A stretch of 64,000 nt of DNA from HGM04593 sp045654885 (GTDB taxonomy: Bacteria; Bacteroidota; Bacteroidia; Bacteroidales; Bacteroidaceae): the NCBI GenBank assembly GCA_045654885.1, contig JAZOOF010000004.1, positions 1-64,000 on the forward strand, in the 5' to 3' direction. Below, in pieces: positions 1 through 7,326 of the stretch. Position 1 is the stretch's first letter. Each line of letters begins with the position of its first letter. Under the pieces are notes generated by a model, which made no database searches, was not told where the DNA came from, and saw only the letters and a list, made by a program, of their open reading frames with translations. The translations under genes and the position numbers were made by a program.

Positions 1-91
1 TTTTTTATTTGTATTTTTCTAATAACCCGCGAATTTAACTAATAAATCCGTAAAATCCATATTTTTATCCCTATTATTCGGATTTTATATC

Positions 92-99
92 TATCTTCG
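92..99 (+). promoter_or_regulatory. Bacteroidota-type -7 promoter element (TATCTTCG)
   Basis: TATCTTCG lies 24 bases before the glycosyltransferase ATG and resembles the Bacteroides -7 consensus TAnnTTTG. The same 8-mer recurs before fhs, trmO and the GH110 gene in this window, which supports its reality. No clear -33 TTTG is visible at the expected distance. Confidence 0.5.
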
Positions 100-123
100 C
101 TCTGTAGACATCTTTTTTCGTTG

Positions 124-1194
124 ATGAAGGCCGCGATAATAATATTGGGAAATCAGTGGGTATGCCCCTATGTGAATACGTATAAGCGTATTCTCGAAAG
201 GGCGGGGTGTCCATATGATGTCATTCTGTGGGACAGGGATGGCAGCGATGCCGCTGTGCCCCTCAGGTACTCTTCGGGTAAGGCCAATCTGGCCAATCCT
301 GTTGTTAAGGCCTGGCATTACTTGAGGTATGCCGACTTCATAAAAAAGAGTGTGCGGGAGAATGGGTATGACAGACTTATAGTCTCCGGGCCGCATCTTG
401 CGATATTGCTGTCGGGGGTCTTGTGTGGAAAAAAGTATAAAGGACGCTATATAATCGATTATCGCGATGTCTCCGTGGAGCAGCATCTGCTGCTTGGTGG
501 CATCTATTCAAAGGTGCTTGCGGGCAGTTCCTGTAATGTAATTTCCTCGCCCGGCTTTAAAGAGTATCTGCCTGCGGAGTATGATTATCTCATTTCTCAT
601 AATTTCAATGTGGATGAGGCTGTGCGGGCGTTGAAGGGCGAAATTTCGCCATTTGGCTGTGGCGCTCCTTTGCGGATACTCACGATTGGCTATATACGTA
701 ATTTTAGTTCCAATGTAAACATTATTCAATCACTCGGCGGTAATGGTGATTACTGTCTGAAATTCGTGGGACGTGGCGATGCGGCAGCATCTTTAAAGGA
801 GTTTGCGCAGTCTAACGGCTATGCGGGTGTTGAGTTCGAGGGATTCTACAATAAAGCAGAAGAAGCGGCAATTGTTGAAAAATGCGATTTTATAAATATC
901 TTTTTCCCGGATGATGCGCTGCACTCTCCCATCATGTCGAACCGTTTCTATCTTGCTCTTGTTCATAAAAAACCGGTGATTGTTACCGAGGGCTCGGTGC
1001 AGGCCGCATTGGTAAAAGAATATGGCCTTGGCGTGGTTACCGGGGACTGCGTGACCCTTGACAAGGATATTAAGTGCTTTCTTTCTGCTTTTGATTATGC
1101 CTTGTTCTGCAAAAAATGCAATGAGTTGCTTTCGCTTTTTGTTGACGAGCACCGTGCTTTCGAACAGGCCGTAACTGCTTTTTTACAGGAGTAA
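124..1194 (+). CDS. Glycosyltransferase, GT-B type (GT4-like)
   Basis: A 356-residue protein with the look of a two-domain GT-B glycosyltransferase. It has an N-terminal Rossmann-like stretch (KAAIIILGNQW), a middle YRDVS segment, then a second domain with RILTIGYIR and a C-terminal nucleotide-binding part (FVGRGD, FYNKAEEAAIVEKCD, PIMSNRFYLALVHKKPVIVTEG). This is the usual order of glycosyltransferases that build surface polysaccharides. No signal peptide or membrane helix is evident, so it should act on the cytoplasmic face of the membrane. A TTG at 121 extends the frame, but ATG 124 is the natural start. It has its own promoter, and its sugar and acceptor cannot be read from sequence. It may belong to a polysaccharide locus left of the window. 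Confidence 0.75.
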   Translation: MKAAIIILGNQWVCPYVNTYKRILERAGCPYDVILWDRDGSDAAVPLRYSSGKANLANPVVKAWHYLRYADFIKKSVRENGYDRLIVSGPHLAILLSGVLCGKKYKGRYIIDYRDVSVEQHLLLGGIYSKVLAGSSCNVISSPGFKEYLPAEYDYLISHNFNVDEAVRALKGEISPFGCGAPLRILTIGYIRNFSSNVNIIQSLGGNGDYCLKFVGRGDAAASLKEFAQSNGYAGVEFEGFYNKAEEAAIVEKCDFINIFFPDDALHSPIMSNRFYLALVHKKPVIVTEGSVQAALVKEYGLGVVTGDCVTLDKDIKCFLSAFDYALFCKKCNELLSLFVDEHRAFEQAVTAFLQE

Positions 1195-1249
1195 TGTGAG
1201 TTGTCGACTCCGCAGTCAACCCTTCTTTTCTTCAGTCTGTAGTTTTATT

Positions 1250-1269
1250 GCGCCAAGAGGCGTGTTTTT
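1250..1269 (+). terminator. Weak intrinsic terminator after the glycosyltransferase
   Basis: A short stem GCGCC/GGCGT with loop AAGA is followed by GTTTTT. It lies just before the fhs promoter and would separate the two genes. The stem is only 4-5 bp, so the call is modest. Confidence 0.4.
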
Positions 1270-1282
1270 CAATATTTTTTTG

Positions 1283-1290
1283 TATCTTCG
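1283..1290 (+). promoter_or_regulatory. -7 promoter element of fhs (TATCTTCG)
   Basis: TATCTTCG sits 41 bases before the fhs ATG, directly after a T-rich run. It is identical to the elements at 92, 33855 and 60115. The spacing gives a 5' leader of about 35 bases. Confidence 0.55.
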
Positions 1291-1331
1291 CAATATTGTA
1301 TTGAAATACTAATTAAAACATAAGAACAGTT

Positions 1332-2993
1332 ATGAAGAGTGACATCCAAATTGCTCATGAAACCAAGCTTGAGCGTATCGAAAATGTGGCAGCCCAGATT
1401 GGTATCGATGCCAACGAACTTGAACATTATGGCAAGCATATTGCCAAATTGCCTTTGAGCCTCATTGGCGAGCAGAAAGGCAAGCTCATCCTCGTTACAG
1501 CCATTACGGCAACAAAGGCCGGTATCGGAAAGACTACTGTCTCTATTGGTCTTGCTCTGGGTCTTAACAAAATTGGCAAGAAGGCTGTTGTCGCTCTTCG
1601 CGAGCCTTCACTCGGTCCCTGCTTTGGTATGAAGGGCGGTGCTGCCGGCGGCGGTTATGCACAGGTGTTGCCAATGGAGAAAATCAATCTCCACTTTACA
1701 GGCGACTTCCACGCAATCACATCGGCCCACAATATGATTTCGGCACTGCTCGACAACTATCTCTACCAGCATGCCAAGGATGGTTTCGGTCTTAAGGAGA
1801 TTCTGTGGCGTCGTGTACTCGACGTGAATGACCGTTCATTGCGCCAGATAATCACCGGCATAGGTCCCGCTACAAACGGCATTGTGGAGCAGGCCGGTTT
1901 TGATATCACTCCAGCTTCGGAACTTATGGCAATCCTTTGCCTTGCAAGCGATGAGAACGATTTGCGTCGCCGCATCGAGAATATCATGCTCGGTTACACA
2001 TACGCAGGTGAGCCTTTCACTGTGAAAGACCTTGGCGTTGCAGGTGCAATCATGGTATTGTTGAAGGATGCCATCCAGCCAAATCTTGTGCAGACAACGG
2101 AGAATACTCCTGCAATCATACACGGCGGTCCGTTCGCCAACATCGCTCACGGCTGTAACTCGCAGCTCGCTACAAAGATGGCGCTTGCACACAGTGAGTA
2201 CACCATTACCGAGGCCGGTTTCGGTGCCGACCTTGGTGCAGAGAAATTCTACAATATCCTTTGCCGCAAGAGCGGTCTGCAGCCCGATGCGACAGTTATC
2301 GTAGCAACGGCTCAGGGTCTTAAGATGCACGGTGGTGTAGAACTCGACAAGATTAAGGAGCCCGATATGGAGGGCTTGCGCAATGGTCTTGCCAACCTCG
2401 ACCGCCACGTTGCCAACCTCCGTTCATTCGGCCAGTCGGTGATTGTGGTGTTCAACCGCTTTGCTACCGATACCGACGAGGAGATGGCGCTTCTGCGCAA
2501 CCACTGCGAGCAGGAGCTCGGCTTGCCATTCGTAATCAACAATGCGTTTGCCCAGGGTGGTGAGGGTGCTGTTGAGATGGCACAGATTGTTGTGGATACA
2601 ATTGAGAAGAATCCTTCAAAGCCGCTTGAGTTTACATATGACGACGAGGACAGCGTGCAGACAAAGATTGAGAAGGTTGCAAAGAAAATCTACGGTGCGG
2701 CATCCGTTACATTCGCAAAGCCTGCGCTCGACCGCATAAAGCTTGCCGAGAAGTATGGCCTTGCCAAGTTCCCCGTATGTATTGCAAAGACACAGTTCTC
2801 TTTCAGTGCCGATGCAAAGCAGTATGGTGCAGTTAAGGGCTTCAACCTGCAGATTCGTGACGTTGTGCTCAATGCCGGTGCCGAGATGATTGTTGCCATT
2901 GCCGGCGATATCATCCGCATGCCGGGATTGCCAAAGGTTCCACAGGCAAACTGCATTGACTTTGTTGATGGCGAGATTGTAGGTCTCAGTTGA
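1332..2993 (+). CDS. fhs: Formate--tetrahydrofolate ligase
   Basis: The protein (553 aa, the normal family length) joins formate to tetrahydrofolate with ATP, giving 10-formyl-THF for purine synthesis and one-carbon metabolism. The P-loop region reads ATKAGIGKTT (about residues 60-69). It is followed by the family landmarks REPSLGPCFGMKGGAAGGG and FTGDFHAITSAHN, then a conserved NTPAIIHGGPFANIAHGCNS block near residue 260. The frame is uninterrupted, with its own promoter upstream and a strong terminator downstream, so it is probably transcribed alone. Codon use matches the neighbours. The variant P-loop wording (ATKAGIG rather than PTPAGEG) keeps the GKTT core and gives no reason to doubt activity. 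Confidence 0.97.
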   Translation: MKSDIQIAHETKLERIENVAAQIGIDANELEHYGKHIAKLPLSLIGEQKGKLILVTAITATKAGIGKTTVSIGLALGLNKIGKKAVVALREPSLGPCFGMKGGAAGGGYAQVLPMEKINLHFTGDFHAITSAHNMISALLDNYLYQHAKDGFGLKEILWRRVLDVNDRSLRQIITGIGPATNGIVEQAGFDITPASELMAILCLASDENDLRRRIENIMLGYTYAGEPFTVKDLGVAGAIMVLLKDAIQPNLVQTTENTPAIIHGGPFANIAHGCNSQLATKMALAHSEYTITEAGFGADLGAEKFYNILCRKSGLQPDATVIVATAQGLKMHGGVELDKIKEPDMEGLRNGLANLDRHVANLRSFGQSVIVVFNRFATDTDEEMALLRNHCEQELGLPFVINNAFAQGGEGAVEMAQIVVDTIEKNPSKPLEFTYDDEDSVQTKIEKVAKKIYGAASVTFAKPALDRIKLAEKYGLAKFPVCIAKTQFSFSADAKQYGAVKGFNLQIRDVVLNAGAEMIVAIAGDIIRMPGLPKVPQANCIDFVDGEIVGLS

Positions 2994-3017
2994 TATTTAT
3001 AAATTGATTGATCAAGT

Positions 3018-3046
3018 AAAAGGCGCGCATGGTGCGCGCCTTTTTA
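3018..3046 (+). terminator. Intrinsic terminator of fhs
   Basis: The perfect 8-bp stem GGCGCGCA/TGCGCGCC (3022-3029 and 3033-3040) with a 3-base loop is followed by TTTTT. The hairpin overlaps the long reading frame that opens at 3029. This shows that the next gene must start further on, at ATG 3059. Confidence 0.8.
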
Positions 3047-3058
3047 AATATAAGAGTT

Positions 3059-4339
3059 ATGGCACAACCATTGGCGGAGCGTTTGCGTCCCACCTCATTT
3101 GACAATTATGTAGGTCAGCAGCATCTCGTAGGCGAAGGTGCCGTGCTGCGTCGTATGATTGACTCGGGCAGAATCCTTTCGTTCATAATGTGGGGCCCTC
3201 CCGGGACGGGAAAAACGACGATAGCACGTATAATTGCCAACACGCTCAACCGCCCGTTCTACACGCTCAATGCCGTGTCGGCGGGTGTGAAGGAGGTGCG
3301 CGAGGTTATTGACAAGGCGAAGAGTTCGCCGCTGTTTTCGCGTGGAAGTGCTATACTTTTCATTGATGAGATTCACCGTTTCAGCAAGTCACAGCAGGAT
3401 TCGCTGTTGAGCGCTGTCGAGACGGGAGTGGTAACTCTCATTGGCGCGACAACCGAGAATCCTTCGTTTGAGGTCATCCGTCCATTGCTTTCGCGTTGTC
3501 AGCTCTATGTACTCAAGTCCTTGGAGCAAAGTGACCTTATGCAGTTGCTGAATTATGCTATTGCAACGGACAATATGCTGAAAGAGCGTGGTGTTGAGCT
3601 GCGCGAGACCGCGGCAATGATGCGCTACAGCGGTGGCGATGCACGCAAACTGCTCAACATTCTTGAACTTGTTGTTGAGAGTGACCCCGAGTCGCCTGTG
3701 GTGATTACCGACGAAAAGGTCAAGCGTTGCCTGCAGCAGAACCCCGCCGCATATGACAAGGATGGCGAGATGCACTACGATATTATCTCGGCATTCATAA
3801 AGTCGATACGTGGCAGTGATCCCGATGCGGCGCTCTATTGGATGGCGCGTATGATTGAGGGTGGTGAAGACCCCGCTTTCATTGCACGTCGCATAGTCAT
3901 ATCGGCATCGGAGGATATTGGTCTTGCCAATCCCAATGCCCTGTTGCTTGCAAATGCGGCATTCGATGCTGTTACAAAGATTGGTTGGCCCGAAGGTCGA
4001 ATCCCTCTTGCCCAGGCGGTGGTCTATCTTGCTACATCGCCAAAGAGCAATTCGGCATACATGGGCATAAACAATGCTTTGCAGACTGTGCGCGAGACGG
4101 GTAATCTGCCTGTGCCTCTGCACTTGCGTAATGCTCCGACAAAGCTTATGGCTGAACTTGGGTATGCCGATGGCTATAAGTACTCTCACGACTATCCCGG
4201 GCATTTTGCCAAGCAGCAGTTTCTGCCCGATGGCGGCGAGGCATTCTCGTTCTGGATGCCGCAGGAAAATCCTGTAGAAGCAAAGGCCAAGGCCTGGATG
4301 CAGCAGTGCTGGGGGGATGACAAACCGTTCTGCAAATGA
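3059..4339 (+). CDS. rarA: Replication-associated recombination protein A (RarA/MgsA AAA+ ATPase)
   Basis: A 426-residue clamp-loader-like AAA+ ATPase that acts at stalled replication forks; its family includes eukaryotic WRNIP1. The N-terminus PLAERLRPTSFDNYVGQQHL is diagnostic. Walker A GPPGTGKT lies at residues 46-53, Walker B LFIDEIHRF near residue 100, and the sensor-1 region reads GATTENPSFEV. The C-terminal half (YDIISAFIKSIRGSDPDAAL, SEDIGLANPNAL, KSNSAYMGINNA) is the RarA tetramerisation region. I place the start at ATG 3059 because the upstream GTG/ATG candidates fall inside the fhs terminator and add residues foreign to the family. It is monocistronic and converges on the secG operon. 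Confidence 0.95.
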   Translation: MAQPLAERLRPTSFDNYVGQQHLVGEGAVLRRMIDSGRILSFIMWGPPGTGKTTIARIIANTLNRPFYTLNAVSAGVKEVREVIDKAKSSPLFSRGSAILFIDEIHRFSKSQQDSLLSAVETGVVTLIGATTENPSFEVIRPLLSRCQLYVLKSLEQSDLMQLLNYAIATDNMLKERGVELRETAAMMRYSGGDARKLLNILELVVESDPESPVVITDEKVKRCLQQNPAAYDKDGEMHYDIISAFIKSIRGSDPDAALYWMARMIEGGEDPAFIARRIVISASEDIGLANPNALLLANAAFDAVTKIGWPEGRIPLAQAVVYLATSPKSNSAYMGINNALQTVRETGNLPVPLHLRNAPTKLMAELGYADGYKYSHDYPGHFAKQQFLPDGGEAFSFWMPQENPVEAKAKAWMQQCWGDDKPFCK

Positions 4340-4385
4340 CTATTGGTAGTAATTTAGCAGTTGGCCCACATCCTGGAAAAACGTG

Positions 4386-4440
4386 AAGATGTCATGTCGA
4401 CCGTAGCGGGGACATCCCGTTTGCTGTAGTATAGATGACT
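4386..4440. repeat. Possible dispersed Bacteroidota intergenic repeat remnant
   Basis: The stretch contains GATGTC at 4388-4393 and GACATC at 4411-4416 around a GTCGACC core. It resembles the GTCAT(G/T)TCGA... intergenic elements that recur in many Bacteroidota genomes. It lies in the 216-bp gap between rarA and secG, which otherwise holds only a terminator. The identification rests on memory of the motif type and not on a search. Confidence 0.35.
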
Positions 4441-4485
4441 GATTCCGCAGGTGAACTTTGTTTTCTGAAAACTCCTTACGTATGG

Positions 4486-4533
4486 ATACAAAAACATAGA
4501 GGATATGCACTCATATCCTCTATGTTTTTGTAT
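4486..4533. terminator. Bidirectional terminator between rarA and secG
   Basis: A perfect 22-bp inverted repeat (4486-4507 and 4512-4533) with a 4-base loop. Its arms begin ATACAAAAAC and end GTTTTTGTAT, so each strand carries a T run on the 3' arm. The two flanking genes converge on it, as expected for a shared terminator. Confidence 0.85.
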
Positions 4534-4555
4534 TATCGTTCTTGATCTCCTGCTA

Positions 4556-4867
4556 TTATTCCTCTACAGGGAAGACAGGTGCTGTAGCGCTGTTGCTTGA
4601 TGCGTCAGAGTAAGAAATCTCTGTCTCCTGCAGACTTGCCTTCTCTGAAGAGAGAGCGTGAGCCGAGCAAATGCTGAATACAACCATCATGGCTGCGATT
4701 GTCCATGTTGCTTTCTCAAGGAAATCGGTAGTCTTTCTGACACCCATAATCTGGTTCGATGACGCAAAACCGGAAGCCAAGCCACCGCCTTTTGAGTTCT
4801 GGATTAGTACGATAAGGCACATCAGGATTGATGCCAATACAATGAGTAGTACAAAGAATGTAAACAT
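4556..4867 (-). CDS. secG: Preprotein translocase subunit SecG
   Basis: This 103-residue inner-membrane protein is a small subunit of the SecYEG translocon. It has two membrane segments (about residues 2-22 and 53-71) joined by the conserved loop NSKGGGLASGF and a short positively charged stretch (GVRKTTDFLEK). The C-terminal tail after residue 75 is acidic and Ser-rich, as in other Bacteroidota SecG proteins. It is the last gene of a five-gene minus-strand operon and starts one base after the stop of the TPR-like gene. The context (lptE, TPR-like protein) points to envelope biogenesis. The strong 22-bp hairpin downstream ends the transcript. Confidence 0.95.
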   Translation of the reverse strand: MFTFFVLLIVLASILMCLIVLIQNSKGGGLASGFASSNQIMGVRKTTDFLEKATWTIAAMMVVFSICSAHALSSEKASLQETEISYSDASSNSATAPVFPVEE

Positions 4868-4868
4868 A

Positions 4869-5573
4869 TTATTCTTTTTTTGTATGTTTTATTATTATTT
4901 CTAAAAATCTTATTTGGTCTGCAAAGTAACGATTTTTATTCGGAAATTCCAAATATAATCGTTTAATAATTTCAAGAGCCTTGCTGTATTTGCCCTGTTT
5001 GATATATATGTTTGCCAAAGTCTCGGTGAAGAATGATGTCTCGGAATTGTTGCTGTCCGGCAGTTCTTCTTTTTCGCTTTCGGCCGGAGCACTCAGGTTC
5101 AGGCTTATCCTTTCGTTGTCACCGGCAAGAAAATCGTCGATGAGCTGTTGTCCGCGCAACTCGGGGATTGCCGGGTCGTTTTCTGTTTTCTCCTTGAGAT
5201 ATGCCGATGCATAATCCACTGCAGCCGCACCTTCGGCTTCGAGCGAGAGGTGGTCGGTGGGTATTGTCTCGAGAAAGGCATCTATAAGTGCCATGGTCCT
5301 GTCAATAGGTATGTCTGCCGGAGCTTCCTCAATTGTGGGTGCAGTGCCGTAGCCTGCCATGAGCTCAAAGATTGGCCAACGGCTTTTCAGGTGAATGGCC
5401 GCCTTGCGCATCTCCTTGCCGAAGTCAATGTCGTGCAACAGGTAGAGGTTCTTGAGCATCAGCAGACGCGCCACGTCAAAATATGGGTATTTGCCCACAA
5501 TGAGACGCAGCTCATAGAGGGTGTCGCGGTTGAGCTTCTCGGGGTGCGATATGTACTTGGATATATTTTCCAT
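4869..5573 (-). CDS. TPR-like protein of the lptE-secG operon
   Basis: A 234-residue protein without a signal peptide. The N-terminal part (ISHPEKLNRDTLYELRLIVGKYPYFDVARLLMLKNLY) and the C-terminal part (SFFTETLANIYIKQGKYSKALEIIKRLYLEFPNKNRYFADQIRFLEIII) read as helical repeats. The latter is a fairly clear tetratricopeptide motif. The middle is acidic and variable. It probably works as a cytoplasmic adaptor or scaffold. It lies 3 bp after lptE and 1 bp before secG, an order I recall as conserved in Bacteroidales, which suggests a role in envelope assembly. The molecular function is not known to me. Confidence 0.7.
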   Translation of the reverse strand: MENISKYISHPEKLNRDTLYELRLIVGKYPYFDVARLLMLKNLYLLHDIDFGKEMRKAAIHLKSRWPIFELMAGYGTAPTIEEAPADIPIDRTMALIDAFLETIPTDHLSLEAEGAAAVDYASAYLKEKTENDPAIPELRGQQLIDDFLAGDNERISLNLSAPAESEKEELPDSNNSETSFFTETLANIYIKQGKYSKALEIIKRLYLEFPNKNRYFADQIRFLEIIIKHTKKE

Positions 5574-5576
5574 CGG

Positions 5577-6104
5577 TTACCAGTTTGCTACAGCTGCATT
5601 GAAAATTGCCTCTACTATCTCATCAATCATCTGGCCGACAAGTTCTTCCTGTACCGAGTCGAGTGACTGTGTGGCATCGAAATCACGTGTGGCGCTGAAC
5701 TGTCGCTCGAAATCCTCGTCGTGGTTGGTGTTGTTGGTAAATCGTACGTTTACGGTCATCTTCAACTGCACCATGGACGAGTAGCCGTCGGAAGATATGG
5801 ATTTGTTGTACTGCTCATATGCAGTGATTTCACCGGCGAACTGCATGTCACCGCCACGTGCCACCTGCTGCAGCTTTGTCTGTTGCACGAAAATGTCATT
5901 GAGCTTTTCGTTGAACATTGTGGCCATTGGGGCCCACTGGTAGGCGGCGCGGTTCTGGAAGGTCTCAAGTGATATCGTCTTCACTTTCGTGTAGTCAATT
6001 GATGCACCTGTGAACTTGTAGCTTACAGTGCATCCCGCTATGGCGAGGAGTGCCGACAGGAGTGCGGTAAATGTCAGTCTATGTAAAAATCTATTCAATG
6101 CCAT
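5577..6104 (-). CDS. lptE: LptE-family LPS-assembly lipoprotein
   Basis: A 175-residue outer-membrane lipoprotein of the LptE family, the partner that plugs and helps assemble the LptD pore that inserts lipopolysaccharide into the outer leaflet. The signal peptide ends in the lipobox AIAGC (Cys25), followed by TVSYKFTGASIDY, which is typical of Bacteroidota LptE. The rest is the expected mixed alpha/beta domain (TISLETFQNRA near the start, QLKMTVNVRFTNNTN later). The gene overlaps the end of the sigma-54 activator gene by 14 bp and is followed after 3 bp by the TPR-like gene, so translation is probably coupled. Another Lpt gene, lptC, is encoded elsewhere in this window. Confidence 0.88.
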   Translation of the reverse strand: MALNRFLHRLTFTALLSALLAIAGCTVSYKFTGASIDYTKVKTISLETFQNRAAYQWAPMATMFNEKLNDIFVQQTKLQQVARGGDMQFAGEITAYEQYNKSISSDGYSSMVQLKMTVNVRFTNNTNHDEDFERQFSATRDFDATQSLDSVQEELVGQMIDEIVEAIFNAAVANW

Positions 6105-7320
6105 ATTCCTTTATTTTCCTGTAAAGCGTACGTTCCGAAATGTTCAGTTCCTTTGCTGCGTGGCGGCGCTTGCCTTTGTTCCTTTCGAGCGCCTGCAGGA
6201 TTGTCTTCTTCTCCACATCATCGAGCGAGAGTGTCTCCTCTATGTATTCGTCCACTACGTTTTCCACCGGCTCATAGTGTACCTGTGCAGGTTCAATGCG
6301 GTATGCCGGCTCTATCTGGCGGGGCACTACAGGCATCTCTTCGGCCGGGGTATAGTATGAAGCGTCGCTCTTTGCGCTCTCTTGTGAGGTGCGCAGAATC
6401 TCTATCTGTTTTTTCAGTTCAGTAATGTCGCGGCGCATGTCGAACAATACACTGTAGAGGATTTCGCGTTCGCTCTCGAATGTCTTGCCCTCGCTCTTGT
6501 GTCCTGCAATGGTGGGGAGGTTGCTCTTCTGCTCCTTTGGGAGGTAGTGCGATATGGTCTCGCCGTCAATCTCGCGGTTGAGCTCCAGAATTGATATCTG
6601 TTCGGCTATGTTTTTCAGCTGGCGTATGTTTCCCGGCCAGGAGTATGCCATGATGGCTCTTTTTGCACTCTCGTCAATCTGCAGCTTGGGCACATTGTAC
6701 TTTGACGCGAAATCCATTGTGAATTTCTTGAACAGCAACACGACATCCTCGCCACGTTTGCGCAGCGCGGGAACGTTTATGGGCACGGTGCTGAGACGGT
6801 AATAGAGGTCTTCCCTGAAACGCCCGTCGGCGATGGCTTCAACAAGGTTCACGTTTGTGGCACAGACAATGCGCACGTTTGTCCTTTCTACGTCCGATGA
6901 ACCGACCCTTATGTATTCGCCGTTCTCAAGCACGCGCAGCAGGCGGGCCTGTGTGGCCATTGGCAACTCGGCAACCTCGTCGAGGAAAATGGTGCCGCCG
7001 TCGGCTTCGCTAAAGTAACCCTTGCGCTCGTTCACGGCACCGGTGAATGCTCCCTTTACATGGCCGAAAAGCTCGGAATCGATTGTTCCCTCGGGGATGG
7101 CACCGCAGTTTACGGCAATGTATTTGTTGTGTTTGCGGACGCTGTTTGTGTGTATGATTTTAGGAAAGAACTCTTTTCCTACACCGCTTTCGCCGGTAAT
7201 GAGTACAGACAGGTCGGTCTGCGCCACCTGGATGGCGGTGTCTATTGCTCTGAGCAGTTCGGGATCATTGCCTATGATTCCGAACTGTTGTTTTACCTTT
7301 TGTATATCGCTGGAATTCAT
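6091..7320 (-). CDS. Sigma-54-dependent transcriptional activator without receiver domain
   Basis: A 409-residue bacterial enhancer-binding protein. The AAA+ domain starts almost at the N-terminus: Walker A GESGVGKE at residues 43-50, the sigma-54 contact loop GAFTGA at 90-95 and Walker B GGTIFLDE at about 108-115. The R-finger region and NIRQLKN follow. A linker with a coiled-coil-like stretch leads to a Fis-type helix-turn-helix at about 370-407 (KKTILQALERNKGKRRHAAKELNISERTLYRKIKEY). No receiver, PAS or GAF input domain is present, so control must come from a partner, from a small ligand or from its own level. It lies 6 bp after the SLC13 gene and overlaps lptE. Its targets cannot be read here. 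Confidence 0.92.
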   Translation of the reverse strand: MNSSDIQKVKQQFGIIGNDPELLRAIDTAIQVAQTDLSVLITGESGVGKEFFPKIIHTNSVRKHNKYIAVNCGAIPEGTIDSELFGHVKGAFTGAVNERKGYFSEADGGTIFLDEVAELPMATQARLLRVLENGEYIRVGSSDVERTNVRIVCATNVNLVEAIADGRFREDLYYRLSTVPINVPALRKRGEDVVLLFKKFTMDFASKYNVPKLQIDESAKRAIMAYSWPGNIRQLKNIAEQISILELNREIDGETISHYLPKEQKSNLPTIAGHKSEGKTFESEREILYSVLFDMRRDITELKKQIEILRTSQESAKSDASYYTPAEEMPVVPRQIEPAYRIEPAQVHYEPVENVVDEYIEETLSLDDVEKKTILQALERNKGKRRHAAKELNISERTLYRKIKEYGIE

Positions 7321-7326
7321 CTCTCT

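Noticed and set aside
1195..1331. Folate-type riboswitch upstream of fhs
   Set aside because: The leader after the -7 element is only about 35 bases, too short for a known THF riboswitch.
1836..2408. 190-codon minus-strand frame inside fhs
   Set aside because: Antisense shadow of a highly conserved gene, with no recognisable motif and no promoter.
3389..4204. 271-codon minus-strand frame inside rarA
   Set aside because: Antisense shadow; the translation is Cys/His/Arg-rich without domain features.
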